From assembly GCA_910583835.1 (NCBI GenBank), contig CAJTYM010000025.1:1-60694 (forward strand): a DNA stretch of 60,694 bases, written 5' to 3'. This document shows positions 34,974 through 44,630 of this stretch, piece after piece. The position numbers and the translations under genes were made by a program. The notes beneath the pieces are model-generated. The model was not told where the DNA came from and did no database searches. It saw only the letters and a program-made list of their open reading frames with translations. This DNA is from an uncultured Lachnospiraceae bacterium. GTDB lineage: Bacteria; Bacillota; Clostridia; Lachnospirales; Lachnospiraceae. How positions within the stretch are numbered: position 1 is the stretch's first letter; each line of letters begins with the position of its first letter.

Positions 34974-35063
34974 AAAATACCTCCTTTTCTCCAAGCATAA
35001 ATATATAGTTAATTTTAACGCATTTACCCCCTTCCTGTCATCCCTTTTTCTCAAATCTGACAG

Positions 35064-35114
35064 AAAAAAGCACGGCTGCCTCGCTTCATCCGCAAGACAG
35101 CCGCAATGCTTTTC
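35064..35114 (-). terminator. Terminator after metY
   Basis: On the minus strand GCATTGCGGCTGTCTTGC pairs with GCGAGGCAGCCGTGC across a 7-nt loop, followed by TTTTTT. Confidence 0.8.
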
Positions 35115-35155
35115 CAAACTTATTCATTTATCCTGCTTACCTTCCGCAGGGTTTG

Positions 35156-36463
35156 TTACTTCACCGCCTGAAATGCTTCCTCCAAATCCTCAATAATATC
35201 GTCTATATGCTCCAGCCCAACAGAAAGGCGAATGGTGTTGGGGGCAATTCCCTGCTCTTTCAGTTCCTCTGCATTTAGCTGGGAATGAGTAGTGGAAGCC
35301 GGATGGATGGCAAGGGATTTGGCATCTGCCACATTTGCCAGCAAGGAAAACACTTCCAGGTTATCAATAAAATCCTTTGCCGTGCGGTCATCTCCTTTAA
35401 TCTCAAACGTAAATATTGAGCCGCCGCCTTGGGGAAAATATTTCCGGTACAATTCCTGCTGTTTTACATCTTCACTGAGCGAGGGGTGATGTACCTTTTC
35501 CACCTGAGGATGGTTATTCAGATATTCCACGACTCTCAATGCGTTTTCCACATGGCGCTCCACCCTCAGGGACAAAGTCTCCAAGCCTTGCAGGAAGATA
35601 AACGCATGGAACGGCGACAAGGTGGCGCCGGTATCCCTGAGCAGAATCGCGCGGATTTTCGTGACAAAAGCCGCCGGTCCCACCGCCTTGGTAAAACTCA
35701 CGCCATGGTAGCTCGGATTCGGTTCCGTAAGCGCCGGGAATTTGCCCGATGCCTCCCAGTCAAATTTACCGCTGTCCACAATCACGCCGCCAATGGCTGT
35801 CCCATGCCCTCCGATAAATTTCGTTGCCGAGTGCACCACGATGTCCGCGCCATATTCAATAGGCCTTACCAGAAACGGCGTAGCAAACGTACTGTCCACG
35901 ACCAAGGGGATTTTATGCGCATGTGCTATTCTGGCTATAGCCTCGATATCGCTGACGTCAGAATTCGGATTGCCCAATGTCTCAATATAGAGCGCTTTCG
36001 TATTTTCCTGAATAGCATTTTCAAAGTTATCTACATCGGATGGGTCCACAAACGTTGTCCTAATGCCATACTCAGGAAGCGTATGCTCCAGCAGGTTATA
36101 GCTGCCGCCATAAATATTGTTGGCAGCTACGATATGCTCGCCGGCTTTTGCCAGATTCTGAATCGTATAAGTAACGGCTGCCGCCCCGGAAGCCACGGCA
36201 AGCGCTGCCACGCCCCCCTCTAACGCTGCTATCCGCTGCTCAAAAATATCCTGCGTGGGATTGGTGAGCCTCCCATAAATATTCCCCGCATCCTGCAGAC
36301 CGAATCTTGCTTGTGCATGGTCAGAATTGTGGAACACATAAGAGGAAGTGGCATAAATCGGCACTGCCCTGGCATCAGTCACCGGATCCGGGCTCTCCTG
36401 CCCCACATGAAGCTGTAAAGTCTCAAATTTCAAATTTCTATCTGCATATTCTTTTTTACCCAT
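35156..36463 (-). CDS. metY: O-acetylhomoserine (thiol) sulfhydrylase
   Basis: 435 residues, PLP enzyme of the Cys/Met metabolism family, about the usual OAH sulfhydrylase length. It makes homocysteine from O-acetylhomoserine and sulfide. Seen are the start FETLQLHVGQESPDPVTDAR, GRLTNPTQDIFEQRIAALEG, the PLP-binding Lys in VVHSATKFIGGHGTAIGG and the C-terminal SVGLEHIDDIIEDLEEAF. GGAGAAT precedes the ATG. No S-box or T-box is visible in the 108-bp gap to the MFS gene. Confidence 0.93.
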   Translation of the reverse strand: MGKKEYADRNLKFETLQLHVGQESPDPVTDARAVPIYATSSYVFHNSDHAQARFGLQDAGNIYGRLTNPTQDIFEQRIAALEGGVAALAVASGAAAVTYTIQNLAKAGEHIVAANNIYGGSYNLLEHTLPEYGIRTTFVDPSDVDNFENAIQENTKALYIETLGNPNSDVSDIEAIARIAHAHKIPLVVDSTFATPFLVRPIEYGADIVVHSATKFIGGHGTAIGGVIVDSGKFDWEASGKFPALTEPNPSYHGVSFTKAVGPAAFVTKIRAILLRDTGATLSPFHAFIFLQGLETLSLRVERHVENALRVVEYLNNHPQVEKVHHPSLSEDVKQQELYRKYFPQGGGSIFTFEIKGDDRTAKDFIDNLEVFSLLANVADAKSLAIHPASTTHSQLNAEELKEQGIAPNTIRLSVGLEHIDDIIEDLEEAFQAVK

Positions 36464-36571
36464 AATGATTCTCCTTTGCTTTTTATTTCCTAGTTAGTTA
36501 GTAGGTTGTATCTATGGGTAACTATACGCTACTTTATCCTGTATGTCAATAGGTTTTTCCATTTTTTTCTA

Positions 36572-37801
36572 TCAGACAGCCGCATCGCCGTCTTTTCTGC
36601 CATTCCCTGCTCTGGCAGATTTAACAATGGTTGTGCCAAGCAGCATCAAAAGCGGGAAAATTACTGCCGCCAAAATCCCCATATGCAAATCACCCTTCGC
36701 CGCAGAAGAAACCATGCCGGCGAACGTAGGACCTCCCGAACAGCCGATATCCCCGCCCAAAGCCAGCAAAGCAAACAAAACCGTGCCGCCCCTCGGGATT
36801 ACCTGGGAGGCAATGCTGAAAGAACCCGGCCACAGAATGCCCACTGACAGACCGCAAAGACCACAGCCGACGAGGCTCAGCGCTGGAATGGGAGAAAGCG
36901 ATATCAGAAGATAACTTGCTATGCAGAGCACGGAACTTAATTTCATAAACTTTATTAAATCTATCCGTTCCCCATATTTTCCATAAAAGAAACGCGAAGT
37001 TCCCATAAGGATGGCGAAAAACATCGGTCCAGCCAAATCCCCGACTGTTTTCGATACCTTTAAGCCAGATTCTGCAAACGTGGACGCCCACTGGCTCACC
37101 GCCTGTTCACTCGCCCCGGCGCAGACCATCAGCAGCATGATGACCCAGAACATCTTATTGGCAAACAAATCTCTCATGGAAAGACCTGGGTCGCCCTCCT
37201 CCAATAGGGTGTACATAGGAACCCGCAAAAACACCAGGCAGTTCAGGGCGGGAACCGCAGCCCAAAGCAAGGCGAGAATCTGCCAGCTCCCTGTGCCAAA
37301 AACTGCGAAAAATAACGTGGACAGCAGCACAACCCCTACATGTCCCCAGCAATAAAAGGAGTGCAGCATACTCATCGCCGTCTCTTTGTTATCTGTGGGA
37401 CACGATTCCACAATCGGGCTGACCAGCACCTCCAGCAGACCGCCGCCGATGGCATACACCATGACTGCAAGCAAAAGTCCCGCAAAAGCATTGGGCAAAA
37501 TGTCCGGCAGAACAGCCAGCAGCACAAGCCCCAGGGCAGACATGATATGTGCCAGCACGATAGATACGCGGTAGCCGATTTTATCGACAAACCTGGCTGC
37601 CAGCAAATCCACGCTCAGCTGGATAACAAAATTGAACGTAATCAGCAAGGTAATTTGCGACAACGGAATCTGGTACGCTGACTGAAAAATCAAAAACAGC
37701 AGCGGCACAAAATTGTTGACAATCGCCTGGACAATATAGGCCACGAAACAGGCTTTTACCGTGTGCCCATAGTGCAAAAATTTCTTATCATTGTTCTGCA
37801 T
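36572..37801 (-). CDS. MFS transporter
   Basis: 409 residues, 12 predicted membrane helices in two halves. AARFVDKIGYRVSIVLAH near helix 2-3 is the MFS motif A region. The second half has YGKYGERIDLIKFMKLSS at the equivalent place. GGGLLEVLVSPIVESCPTDN resembles fucose/sugar-permease-like MFS proteins, but the substrate is not determinable. Transcribed away from the AraC-type gene at 37956, so it is the likely target of that regulator. Confidence 0.85.
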   Translation of the reverse strand: MQNNDKKFLHYGHTVKACFVAYIVQAIVNNFVPLLFLIFQSAYQIPLSQITLLITFNFVIQLSVDLLAARFVDKIGYRVSIVLAHIMSALGLVLLAVLPDILPNAFAGLLLAVMVYAIGGGLLEVLVSPIVESCPTDNKETAMSMLHSFYCWGHVGVVLLSTLFFAVFGTGSWQILALLWAAVPALNCLVFLRVPMYTLLEEGDPGLSMRDLFANKMFWVIMLLMVCAGASEQAVSQWASTFAESGLKVSKTVGDLAGPMFFAILMGTSRFFYGKYGERIDLIKFMKLSSVLCIASYLLISLSPIPALSLVGCGLCGLSVGILWPGSFSIASQVIPRGGTVLFALLALGGDIGCSGGPTFAGMVSSAAKGDLHMGILAAVIFPLLMLLGTTIVKSARAGNGRKDGDAAV

Positions 37802-37955
37802 ATCAGATACCTCCCGATTCTCACTGTCCTCTTAAGGATTTTTTATGAACAGTAAAACTCCTATCATTCTATCTTCTGCTTTTGCATATAACAATGGCTT
37901 TTCTTCTCAAATTATGGTACAATCTTCCCAAATATTTTGAAAGGAACCCATACTT

Positions 37956-38930
37956 ATGGATTTTTACGAACTTCCCCTGGACCAGAATATGCAGGAACTG
38001 ACCCAACACGGTTCTCCCTCATTTCCCATCCAATACTATGTCGATGAGCCGTCCCATTTCTCTAACTGCACCATCCCGCTGCATTGGCATCCGCAACTGG
38101 AATTTTGGGTAGCAAACGGCGGACCTGCCTCTGTCCAGATTGGAAAAACTTCTTTCCGTCTGGAAGAAGGATTTGGCATCTTCATCAATGCCAATGTCCT
38201 GCACAGTTTTTGCCAGGCAGAACCATCACAAATCCTGCAATGCCCGAACATTGTATTTTTAGATGAACTGCTTGCGCCAGTCACCAGCAAAATATACCAA
38301 AGCTATGTCCGGCCGCTTACTGCCAACCGTTTGCTTCCCTATATTTTACTGAATCCCCACAAGGAGTGGCAGAAGAAAATCCTCATGCTTCTGGAAAACA
38401 TTTTTCAGATATTCCAGACCAAACATCTAAAAGAAAACGAGAAAAATACCCCCATTTTGCCATTCAGGGCTTTTGATACGGAAAGCGCCTGTTTTGAAAT
38501 GGAGGTTCAAAACAAATTAAATCAATTATGGCAGATTCTATATACGCACCAAGAAGATATCCCCCTTATCCACTCCCCCAAAAACGAACAGCTGCTGCAA
38601 ATCCGTACCCAGAAAATGCTGGCGTTCATCCATAATCATTACCATGAGCAAATTTCCCTGCCTGAAATCGCTGATTCTGCCGGTATCAGTATAAGCGAAG
38701 CTGCCCGCTGCTTCCAGTCCTATTTACATACATCTCCCATCAACTACCTTTTAGGTTACCGGATTGAGCGGGCCAAATGGGCGCTTCAAAACAGCATGGA
38801 AACAATCGCACAAATCAGCCAGGGCTGCGGTTTCCAATCTCCAAGTTACTTCGGGAAAACCTTCCGCAGACAGACCGGATTCACGCCTAAACAGTACCGG
38901 CAGCAAAATACGTTGTCTCCCTATCTCTAA
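37956..38930 (+). CDS. AraC-family regulator with N-terminal cupin
   Basis: 324 residues. The N-terminal cupin has HWHPQLEFWVANGGPASVQI and a GFGIFINANVLHSF strand pair that would bind a small effector. The C-terminal double HTH (about 215-315) has QISLPEIADSAGISISEAAR and ISQGCGFQSPSYFGKTFRRQ, then TGFTPKQYR. AAAGGAA lies upstream of the ATG. The only plus-strand gene in the backbone, divergent from the MFS gene across 154 bp, which suggests it controls that carrier. Confidence 0.92.
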   Translation: MDFYELPLDQNMQELTQHGSPSFPIQYYVDEPSHFSNCTIPLHWHPQLEFWVANGGPASVQIGKTSFRLEEGFGIFINANVLHSFCQAEPSQILQCPNIVFLDELLAPVTSKIYQSYVRPLTANRLLPYILLNPHKEWQKKILMLLENIFQIFQTKHLKENEKNTPILPFRAFDTESACFEMEVQNKLNQLWQILYTHQEDIPLIHSPKNEQLLQIRTQKMLAFIHNHYHEQISLPEIADSAGISISEAARCFQSYLHTSPINYLLGYRIERAKWALQNSMETIAQISQGCGFQSPSYFGKTFRRQTGFTPKQYRQQNTLSPYL

Positions 38931-38962
38931 GGAAACACGGCTTTCATCTGCCTTTCCCTAAA

Positions 38963-39721
38963 CTACCTGCCACAGACCGGACAATCCGGCACAGGTCCGG
39001 GAAGCTTTACCGTGCGAAATTCCATCTGCAATGCATCGTATGTCAGCAGTTTTCCGGTAAGCAGTTCTCCCGCACCCAACAAATACTTAACTGCTTCCAA
39101 CGCCTGCAGGCTGCCAATCACTCCCGCCATCGCCCCAATAATCCCCACCTGCTTACAGTCAGGCACTGCACCCTCCGGCGGCGGATTTCTGAAAATGCAG
39201 CGGTAACAGGGACCTTGGCCTGGCACATAAGTCATCAGCTGCCCCTGAAAATGCAGGATACCTCCATGGCAGAATGGCTTTCGCGCCTTGACACAGGCAT
39301 CATTTATGAGAAATTTCGCCGTAAAATTATCCGTGGCATCAATGACAAAATCGTACTCTGGCAGCAGCTCCATAATATTATCTTCTTCCACCAGCATCTG
39401 GTAAGCCCGCACTTCCACATCTGGATTTATTTTGTCCACGGTCTTTTTCATGGATAACACTTTTGCAGCGCCGATATCTTCCGTTCCATGGGCAATCTGC
39501 CTCTGAAGATTCGATAAGTCCACCGTATCCGCATCCGCAATGCCAAGGGTTCCCACACCTGCTGCTGCAAGGTACATAGCTGCCGGAGAACCCAGACCGC
39601 CCGCACCGATAATCAGCGCCTTGCTCCGCAGCAGCTTCTTCTGCCCTTCCTCACCCGCCTCCTGCAGTGCGATATGTCTTGCATAACGCTCTTTCTGTTC
39701 GTTCGTCAATTCCACCATCAC
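38963..39721 (-). CDS. ThiF/MoeB/HesA-family adenylyltransferase (E1-like)
   Basis: 252 residues. The nucleotide-binding ALIIGAGGLGSPAAMYLAA, DADTVDLSNLQRQIAH, and DFVIDATDNFTAKFLINDAC with the conserved Asp are standard for enzymes that adenylate the C-terminal Gly of a ThiS/MoaD-type sulfur carrier. Zinc Cys pairs are CYRCIF and CPVC. No carrier protein is adjacent, so the partner is not known. It lies 17 nt downstream of the TtcA-like gene; together they suggest sulfur transfer to tRNA or a cofactor. Start GTG/ATG pair at 39721/39718. Confidence 0.88.
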   Translation of the reverse strand: MMVELTNEQKERYARHIALQEAGEEGQKKLLRSKALIIGAGGLGSPAAMYLAAAGVGTLGIADADTVDLSNLQRQIAHGTEDIGAAKVLSMKKTVDKINPDVEVRAYQMLVEEDNIMELLPEYDFVIDATDNFTAKFLINDACVKARKPFCHGGILHFQGQLMTYVPGQGPCYRCIFRNPPPEGAVPDCKQVGIIGAMAGVIGSLQALEAVKYLLGAGELLTGKLLTYDALQMEFRTVKLPGPVPDCPVCGR

Positions 39722-39738
39722 GCCTCGCTCCCTTTCAT

Positions 39739-40620
39739 TTATCTGCCGGCAGTCTTCTGCAATTCATCCCCATAGGAATCCAGAAAATGATGCTTCTCCC
39801 CATGTTCCTTATAAGCAATCACTGTGCTCAGATTGACATTTTCCACGCTCCTAAAAATATTTGCCTCCACAAATGGATTGCTCTTTTTCAACTCTGCAAT
39901 CAGCTGTTTGATTTCCATGCGCTTTGACTCACTGCCGCTTTCCGCCCCGCTCACCGCACAGCTCTCCGTAAACCGGCAGGCACATTGCAGAAACTGCAGT
40001 CCATTGTAATCCCGCCAGCGCTTAATATCATCCTCCCGGATATAATACATCGGACGAATCAGTTCCATTCCTGCAAAATTCGTACTGTGCAGCTTGGGCA
40101 TCATCGTCTGCACCTGCCCCCCATAGAGCATACCCATCAGAATCGTCTCAATCACGTCATCGTAATGATGCCCCAAGGCAATCTTGTTGCAGCCCAGTTC
40201 TTTTGCCTGGCTGTATAGATGCCCTCGGCGCATACGGGCACACAGATAGCAGGGAGATTTCTCAATCTCATACACCGCATCAAAAATATCGGTCTCAAAA
40301 ATCCTTATAGGGATTCCCAGCAGGCCCGCATTCTCTTCGATAAGTCTTCGGTTCCGCAAAAGGTAGCCCGGATCCATCACCACAAATTCCAGTTCAAACA
40401 TTACTTTCCTGTGCTTCTGCAATTCCTGAAACAGCTTTGCCATCAGCATGGAATCCTTTCCGCCGGAAATACAGACGGCAATCCGGTCCCCCTCCTGCAC
40501 AAGCTGATAATCCCGGACTGCCTTGGCAAACCTTGAAAACAGCTGTTTATGGAATTTCTTGCGGATGCTTTTTTCAACCTGTTCCGCTTTCTGCCTGCAA
40601 TCCTCTGCCCTGTTCTCCAT
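39739..40620 (-). CDS. TtcA-like PP-loop ATPase (tRNA thiolation family)
   Basis: 293 residues from ATG 40620; GGAGG lies 9 nt upstream. The open frame runs 63 codons further but through the terminator of the anti-sigma gene, so it is not used. PP-loop VCISGGKDSMLMAKLFQEL binds ATP; CYLCARMRRGHLYS and the later CACRF hold Cys residues that could bind an Fe-S cluster as in TtcA, which makes 2-thiocytidine in tRNA. GHHYDDVIETILM is the usual His-Asp motif. It may act on another substrate; the ThiF-like neighbour supports sulfur chemistry. Confidence 0.85.
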   Translation of the reverse strand: MENRAEDCRQKAEQVEKSIRKKFHKQLFSRFAKAVRDYQLVQEGDRIAVCISGGKDSMLMAKLFQELQKHRKVMFELEFVVMDPGYLLRNRRLIEENAGLLGIPIRIFETDIFDAVYEIEKSPCYLCARMRRGHLYSQAKELGCNKIALGHHYDDVIETILMGMLYGGQVQTMMPKLHSTNFAGMELIRPMYYIREDDIKRWRDYNGLQFLQCACRFTESCAVSGAESGSESKRMEIKQLIAELKKSNPFVEANIFRSVENVNLSTVIAYKEHGEKHHFLDSYGDELQKTAGR

Positions 40621-40652
40621 ATCCATTTTCCTCCATGTAGTTACGATAACAC

Positions 40653-40703
40653 AATAAAACCCGGGTGTCAAAAAAGATTTAAAAACCTCATACTGACACC
40701 CGG
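40653..40703 (-). terminator. Terminator of the sigma/anti-sigma operon
   Basis: CCGGGTGTCA (40661-40670) and TGACACCCGG (40694-40703) form a perfect 10-bp stem followed by GTTTTATT on the minus strand. The loop is long (23 nt) and T/A-rich. Confidence 0.75.
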
Positions 40704-40768
40704 ATTTCATCAGGAATAATCGGTTATTCTGTTTTCCACCGATAACTTTCCTGCCATAGGCAGCAGGC

Positions 40769-42025
40769 CTACTTACTGTAATAGTATACCCGCAGAACCA
40801 TATTCCCATCTTCTTTCAACGTATATGTCTCAATATACGCTGTCTGCGGACTGTCTCCATCCATAATGGTACGGAATTTCGCCATATTTCCATCATCTCG
40901 TTCAGATAACGTTTCCGCTCCCAGAGTACCCTTAGAACCTATCCCTTCACTTTCTATCTCATAATCATATTCAAAATCTCCATCCTTATTTGGGGCAATT
41001 TCCATTTCTTTTATCAGCTTGGCGTTCTTATCAAAATCTTCCTGCTTCCAGTTCTCTATTTCCTTAGAAACCTCCGATAAGAAATTTCCGCTCGCGGTCT
41101 TCTCTCCTTCTGATACCGGATCCAGAACCTCCCCACTCTCTGAACTCTCTCCACCAGTCTCTTCGATGTCGGCTTCCGCAGAATCTTCCCCCTGATTCCA
41201 TTCCTCCTCAAACTCTTTCACATATTTGTCGGCTGCCTCTTTATCCGCCTTGCCTTTATCCAATGGCAATGTAAATAAGGCATTGACTCCCTGGTAAGCC
41301 TCATTCCGGCTGATGCTGCCGCTCGTTTCATCATACAGATATGCCTCGTTGTTATAGAAATTTCCATCGTTGACGCAGAGGTATACCTGGCGGTCTGCAA
41401 ACATTTCCACATTATTGCACTCTGCAATTCGGTACTGGATGCCATCTTCCACCATTTCAAAATAGCCGCCGTCCATGGTAACGCTATTATAGATTGCCGG
41501 ATTCAGTCCCTCTATCAACGGCGATACGAAAAGCGGCTCTTCTCCGTACTCCTCCTCGCTGGTATCCGGCCTTGGCGTGCCGTCCACGTTTTCGATTGCC
41601 GTAACTACATAAGTCCGGTCAGCCAAAACCTCTCCGTTCTCATCCCATCCCTCGTACTGGCTGAGATTTTTCCCTGACACTATTCCCAACAATGTAATCC
41701 GGCAATTGCCATATTCCTGAACCTCATTGACTGCCACCGCATCTTCGCCTTGAAATGCCGCTGCAAGCTTCTGGTCCTCTGCTGTCTGCGCCACCTGCTC
41801 CGGGGTCAGGTACCTCCATGCCGCATATGCAGAGGCTGAGCCTGCCACAATTACCGCTGCCGCAATCATAGCTGCTGCCGGAATCCGAAATCTTCTATTC
41901 TTTTCACTCATAGTCTCGCTCTCCTTTTCCTGAATCTTCTGAATTATCTTTTGATTTAACCAGTAGTCTGGCTCTTCCTTGGAGGAAAGGGCTTTTTTTA
42001 ATAATTGATCCATATCATGTTTCAT
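40769..42025 (-). CDS. Membrane anti-sigma factor (DUF4179-like)
   Basis: 418 residues. A short cytoplasmic N-terminus (DMDQLLKKALSSKEEPDYWL) is followed by a single membrane helix (AAAMIAAAVIVAGSASAYAA, near 49-68) and a large acidic extracellular part. Its ATG overlaps the sigma gene stop by 11 bp, which is typical for a sigma/anti-sigma pair with coupled translation. It would hold the sigma factor at the membrane until a signal releases it. The extracellular region has an Asp/Glu/Ser-rich stretch near 275-310 and no recognised sensor fold. Confidence 0.8.
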   Translation of the reverse strand: MKHDMDQLLKKALSSKEEPDYWLNQKIIQKIQEKESETMSEKNRRFRIPAAAMIAAAVIVAGSASAYAAWRYLTPEQVAQTAEDQKLAAAFQGEDAVAVNEVQEYGNCRITLLGIVSGKNLSQYEGWDENGEVLADRTYVVTAIENVDGTPRPDTSEEEYGEEPLFVSPLIEGLNPAIYNSVTMDGGYFEMVEDGIQYRIAECNNVEMFADRQVYLCVNDGNFYNNEAYLYDETSGSISRNEAYQGVNALFTLPLDKGKADKEAADKYVKEFEEEWNQGEDSAEADIEETGGESSESGEVLDPVSEGEKTASGNFLSEVSKEIENWKQEDFDKNAKLIKEMEIAPNKDGDFEYDYEIESEGIGSKGTLGAETLSERDDGNMAKFRTIMDGDSPQTAYIETYTLKEDGNMVLRVYYYSK

Positions 42026-42545
42026 CTAAAACAACCTCCAATTCTTTTTTTAACAAGGCTCTGGCCTTGTGAAGCCGGCTTTTTACCGTTCCCTGGGGAA
42101 TTTCCATTACGGTTGCAATTTCCTCCACTGATAGCTGGAGGGTATAATAAAGGTACACCGGAATACGGTACTTCTCTGCCAGATTTGCCACTGCTTTCCT
42201 CACCTGCATTTCCAGTTCCCGCCGGAACACCTCAGCTTCTGCAGAATTTTCCTGACCTAGGCACTCCTCTTTTGCTGCCTCCTCTGTAAGGGTACAGGTT
42301 CCGGCAATTCGCTGCCGCCAGGCAAATTTGCGCCTGCGGTTTTTCCAAATGCGGAGCGCAACGGACACCAGGTAGCTTCGGGGATTCTGGTCAAAATCAA
42401 TCTTTTCTTCCAATTCCACTGCCTTTAAGAAAGTGTCCTGGTAAAGGTCCTCCGCCTCCTGCCGGTTTCCGGTAACTCGGCTGCAGAATGTATAAATATC
42501 TTTTCCATACTCATGGATGCACTGTTCCAGCTGTACTCTGTTCAT
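42015..42545 (-). CDS. ECF-type RNA polymerase sigma factor
   Basis: 176 residues from ATG 42545 with GGAGG 5 nt upstream. Region 2 shows QEAEDLYQDTFLKAVELEEK and NPRSYLVSVALRIWKNRRRK; region 4 shows YLYYTLQLSVEEIATVMEIP and GTVKSRLHKARALLKKEL. It redirects RNA polymerase to a small regulon, perhaps envelope stress, given its membrane anti-sigma partner. An 18-base-longer frame exists but lacks a site. Confidence 0.92.
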   Translation of the reverse strand: MNRVQLEQCIHEYGKDIYTFCSRVTGNRQEAEDLYQDTFLKAVELEEKIDFDQNPRSYLVSVALRIWKNRRRKFAWRQRIAGTCTLTEEAAKEECLGQENSAEAEVFRRELEMQVRKAVANLAEKYRIPVYLYYTLQLSVEEIATVMEIPQGTVKSRLHKARALLKKELEVVLDET

Positions 42546-42647
42546 TGTTTCCTCCAACGGCATACTGCCATGCCTTACAGACGTCTTTCAGGCTTTTTGC
42601 CCTTTCACCTGTACATTGTAACAACTTTTGTTTTGGTTCGGTAAAAA

Positions 42648-43412
42648 TTATATATCTTTTCCTTTGCATAACACTAATATTACAATTACAAGAAAAATTA
42701 CTGATAAAAACAAGGATACTGCAATACTCCAGTCCAAACACGGAACACTTCTCCCCATTATGCAATACAATTCGTTTTCTGTATAGAAATGCCGGAATTG
42801 TGCCATACGCACTGGCATAAAATTAGCAAACCAATGATTTATTTCGTATACATATAGCTGATTTATCACAATCAGCATGACATAAAAGATTGCGATAAGA
42901 GAAGCGCTTGCCAAAAGATTCTTTAAAATAATTGTCACCATCAGCGCAACGCTAACCATGAAAACCAATCCCACATATCCAGCCAAAAAATTTACCATAT
43001 CAATCCCCAAAGGCAGCATAACGACAATAAAATAAATTGCCACACTGCATACATAGAATAATGTTGCCAATAGGTAAGCCGACAATATCCTTGAAAAATC
43101 CAGACGTTTTTGCCCAAATCTGGCGGAACGAACCAACTCTTCCATCTGTACATTAGAATCACGACCGAACAAAGGTAAAATAAGCGCAGTTATCACAAGA
43201 TTCAGCAGGATAACAAAGCTGCCCATATCATCCTCAGATAATTCCTCTAATGTTTTCTCCTCATAATCAGCGGATATAAGCGCGCTAATATTTTCATTAT
43301 TTACATTTGTTTTCACATGGCAAACCGAAACAAAAATAACGAATCCCAAAAAGCACCATAAAACTGTTTTACTGATAATCCTCTTGCATTCTACGATTAC
43401 TACTCTCATCAT
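42648..43412 (-). CDS. ABC-2-type permease subunit 1
   Basis: 254 residues with six hydrophobic segments (VLWCFLGFVIFVSVCHV, FVILLNLVITALILPLFG, AYLLATLFYVCSVAIYFIVV and others). It is probably a transmembrane subunit working with the ATPase at 45246-46139. It ends the unit, 9 nt after the second permease. No transport substrate can be read; the arrangement resembles bacitracin or lantibiotic immunity exporters. Confidence 0.75.
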   Translation of the reverse strand: MMRVVIVECKRIISKTVLWCFLGFVIFVSVCHVKTNVNNENISALISADYEEKTLEELSEDDMGSFVILLNLVITALILPLFGRDSNVQMEELVRSARFGQKRLDFSRILSAYLLATLFYVCSVAIYFIVVMLPLGIDMVNFLAGYVGLVFMVSVALMVTIILKNLLASASLIAIFYVMLIVINQLYVYEINHWFANFMPVRMAQFRHFYTENELYCIMGRSVPCLDWSIAVSLFLSVIFLVIVILVLCKGKDI

Positions 43413-43421
43413 GTACCACCG

Positions 43422-44630
43422 TCAATCAATATAATATTTTCTATATGACATTTTGATTGCTATCCAAATAGCTGCTGCATAAAATGCCGTAAGAATAATA
43501 ACAATTGCAAAATAGGGCAGCGCCACACCACCAATAAAGCAATATTCTGTAAGCAGTGAATCATTTATAAAATTGGCAGGATGGAACATCTTAGAAAAAC
43601 CATGCATATTTTTTGACTTTAAAATTCCAAAAACTACTATCGCTGATAAAATTACAGCCATTTTTCTAATTTTTATTTTTATGGAAATCAACATAACTAT
43701 ATTGCCTATAACAATTGCCCCCAATAGACCACCGCCAAACAGAATAAGAATCCCTTCCCCTACTGTAATATTATGAAGGCACTCAAACCAAAACATTTGG
43801 GCTGGCAGATTCCACCCATCCAAAGTAGCGATTATCCCATTCATAGTAAGCTGCACTCCAATAAATATCAAATAAACGCTTATTATAAACAAATTCCCTG
43901 CAATCCATCTGACCTTAAAATTGTTTTTTCTCCCATATTTTGAAGACAGTGTCAGTTCTGTAATCCCTCCCGCATAATCCTTTGCGAAAACGCCTGATAA
44001 GGCAAATGCCAAAACAACAAATACCAATCCATAGTCCAAAACAAACCACGCCCGCAGATTTGCCAATCCTTGATAATATCCTGTCTGATAAGGTATTTTA
44101 AGATTATCTATCTTTTCCTGCAAAACACTCATCTGTTCTTCTGAATAGAAATATATTTCTTCCAAATGTTCTTTCACTGTCTCTTTATAGGTTTTATAAA
44201 ATTTATCTTCGGAATCTAAAAAGTCATATTCCAATCCGACCTTGTCGTTCCCATTTGTCATATATGCGCCATAATACGCGTAATTGATAAAATAATTAGG
44301 CACCATAAATTTGGTCATGCCCCCGGTTCCTAAAAATCCCCGGTGTTCTTCTAAATAAGCTTTGTCAAAACTGTCATTATACTTATTTACCAGTTCCCTT
44401 ATATACGTTCCGTCCATTGTGCCTTTTATTTCCTCTGACGCTTCCTTTAAAGCCCTGTAAGACGCTAATCCTTCTACAATCTCTCCCCCACTGTCAATTG
44501 CCCTATATTGTAAATTCAAGTATATCAGAAGATGCAGCATTGCCACAGCGCACATGGCTAATACAGCAACTGTGGTTATTTTATTCCACATCTTTCGATA
44601 TTCCATATAAATTTGTCTTTTCATTTTCAA
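43422..44630 (-). CDS. ABC-2-type permease subunit 2
   Basis: 402 residues. One helix near the N-terminus (VAVLAMCAVAMLHLLIYLNL) is followed by an extracellular loop of about 180 residues (YFINYAYYGAYMTNGNDKVG) and then five further helices. The KYGRKNNFKVRWIAGNLF loop is a typical permease-ATPase contact region. Its ATG overlaps the stop of the upstream lipoprotein gene by 4 bp. It pairs with the permease at 42648-43412. Confidence 0.75.
   Translation of the reverse strand: MKMKRQIYMEYRKMWNKITTVAVLAMCAVAMLHLLIYLNLQYRAIDSGGEIVEGLASYRALKEASEEIKGTMDGTYIRELVNKYNDSFDKAYLEEHRGFLGTGGMTKFMVPNYFINYAYYGAYMTNGNDKVGLEYDFLDSEDKFYKTYKETVKEHLEEIYFYSEEQMSVLQEKIDNLKIPYQTGYYQGLANLRAWFVLDYGLVFVVLAFALSGVFAKDYAGGITELTLSSKYGRKNNFKVRWIAGNLFIISVYLIFIGVQLTMNGIIATLDGWNLPAQMFWFECLHNITVGEGILILFGGGLLGAIVIGNIVMLISIKIKIRKMAVILSAIVVFGILKSKNMHGFSKMFHPANFINDSLLTEYCFIGGVALPYFAIVIILTAFYAAAIWIAIKMSYRKYYID

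Noticed and set aside
39739..40809. 356-residue form of the TtcA-like protein
   Set aside because: The extension runs through the upstream terminator hairpin and lacks a ribosome site; ATG 40620 has one.
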